Shown here one piece after another: positions 30,405 through 31,122 of a DNA stretch of 31,122 bases. Origin of the DNA: Usnea hakonensis (taxonomy: Eukaryota; Ascomycota; Lecanoromycetes; Lecanorales; Parmeliaceae); assembly GCA_013423325.1 (NCBI GenBank), contig BLJB01000530.1, positions 1 through 31,122 of the forward strand, in the 5' to 3' direction. Each line of letters begins with the position of its first letter. Position 1 is the first letter of the stretch. The notes under the pieces were generated by a model. That model saw only the letters and a program-made list of their open reading frames with translations. It ran no database searches and was not told the DNA's origin. The translations under genes and the position numbers were made by a program.

Positions 30405-31122
30405 CATGTATGCCCCGTAGATAGCGGTTGTGCTTGAGGCAAACCGTTGAGGTAGCACAGCCGATACGCGATGAAACACCACTGGAACCGATTTAATTGT
30501 TTGAAAGAGCTTTGCGCACTATGACGGCGCTTTTTTCATCCGCTCGCATACATTGTACCCTTAAATTTACAATATACAATTTTGTACATCCGCAGCCTTA
30601 CTGTGTTTGAAACGATGACGCATACGGCGCATGAGCGCATACAGCCCAATAGCTAGGCGGGCTTGTCTCTATCCCCGCTGAGCTTGATGGAGGATTGCAA
30701 ACTCCACCCTCTCCTGTCGTCGAGGTAGATAACCAGACTGAATTTGCTCCGGAGCATCCACTGCGTATACCCAACGACACTACCCCTCCTCGTCGTCCAT
30801 TTCTCCTCTCCACGCGCTTCACCCGCAGTACGAGTAAGTCAGTGCCGGAAAGCTACCAGTTTCACTATTGGAATCAAACCAGTCCAACATAGAAGGCTAG
30901 TTGTTAGATTTAGTAGGTCTTTGGAGCCTCCTCCACATATCCACTAATGGCTTTACGGAGCTGGATGCCTTTGTAATCAGCTTGAGCTAAATCTAAATGA
31001 TATGGGTTCAATGTATTATGAGAATTCAAGTTTCTTCGCGATAGAGCGATAGTCTAGAGTATTGTCACGGTGTGGATCTGAGTCTAGTTAGGTTGATCTA
31101 TGCGATAGCCGACGGTTTAGGC
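30405..31122. other. Right-end region, weak coding trace only
   Basis: A plus-strand frame from 30653 to 30892, preceded by AATAG (stop or acceptor), reads Pro/Ser/Thr-rich sequence (QTPPSPVVEVDNQTEFAPEH, RFTRSTSKSVPESYQ). It might be an exon or remnant of a disordered protein, but I cannot identify it. The last 220 bp show nothing recognisable. Confidence 0.3.

Noticed and set aside
1..31122. tRNA, rRNA or other structured RNA genes
   Set aside because: I scanned for B-box-like GGTTCGA motifs and cloverleaf arms and found no convincing candidate; a covariance-model search would be decisive.

Overview
This window looks like an accessory, gene-poor stretch of a filamentous ascomycete (Pezizomycotina) nuclear genome. 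The reasons are spliceosomal introns of 41-80 bp with GT(A/G)AGT-type donors, CTAAT/CTGAT-like branch sites and AG acceptors, and fungus-specific families: a HET domain, a PTH11/rhodopsin-like seven-helix protein, a fungal PK-like kinase, a PDDEXK-like nuclease, a GMC oxidoreductase and a short chromodomain. A TTAGGG-type motif also occurs. Nothing in it looks prokaryotic or viral.

Layout from the left. 1-2500 is low-complexity and degenerate repeat DNA. 2500-4260 has only weak coding traces. 4263-4723 (-) is a small two-exon orphan. 4858-5851 (+) is a PK-like pseudogene. 6151-7204 (-) is a five-exon chromodomain gene with a tandemly repeated exon-intron unit. 8060-8990 holds direct repeats and a ~620-bp element with perfect 32-bp terminal inverted repeats. 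9064-10418 (-) is an intact five-exon seven-helix membrane protein. 11557-13906 (+) is a HET-domain pseudogene. 13907-15829 is AT-rich with no genes. 15830-16347 (-) is a two-exon orphan. 17059-17882 (-) is a secreted polysaccharide-lyase-like enzyme. 19011-21178 is broken, repeated coding debris. 22347-24370 (-) is a PDDEXK-like gene with one in-frame TAG. 25084-26758 (+) is a GMC oxidoreductase with one in-frame TGA. 27565-28260 is a ~92-bp minisatellite. 28516-29006 (-) is a broken reading frame. 29284-30339 (-) is a secreted orphan.

The theme is gene decay. Older wrecks (PK-like, 4 stops plus a frameshift; HET, 7 stops plus a frameshift) carry only TAA/TAG stops, several at positions where the family expects Trp or Gln. 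This is what C-to-T change in CpA context (RIP-like) would give. Two nearly intact genes carry a single nonsense codon each. The apparently working genes are the seven-helix receptor, the lyase-like enzyme, the chromodomain protein and the secreted or orphan proteins. They look like independent accessory genes; I see no operon-like or biosynthetic logic linking them. All splice models were derived by hand from frame continuity and splice signals and need RNA-seq confirmation.
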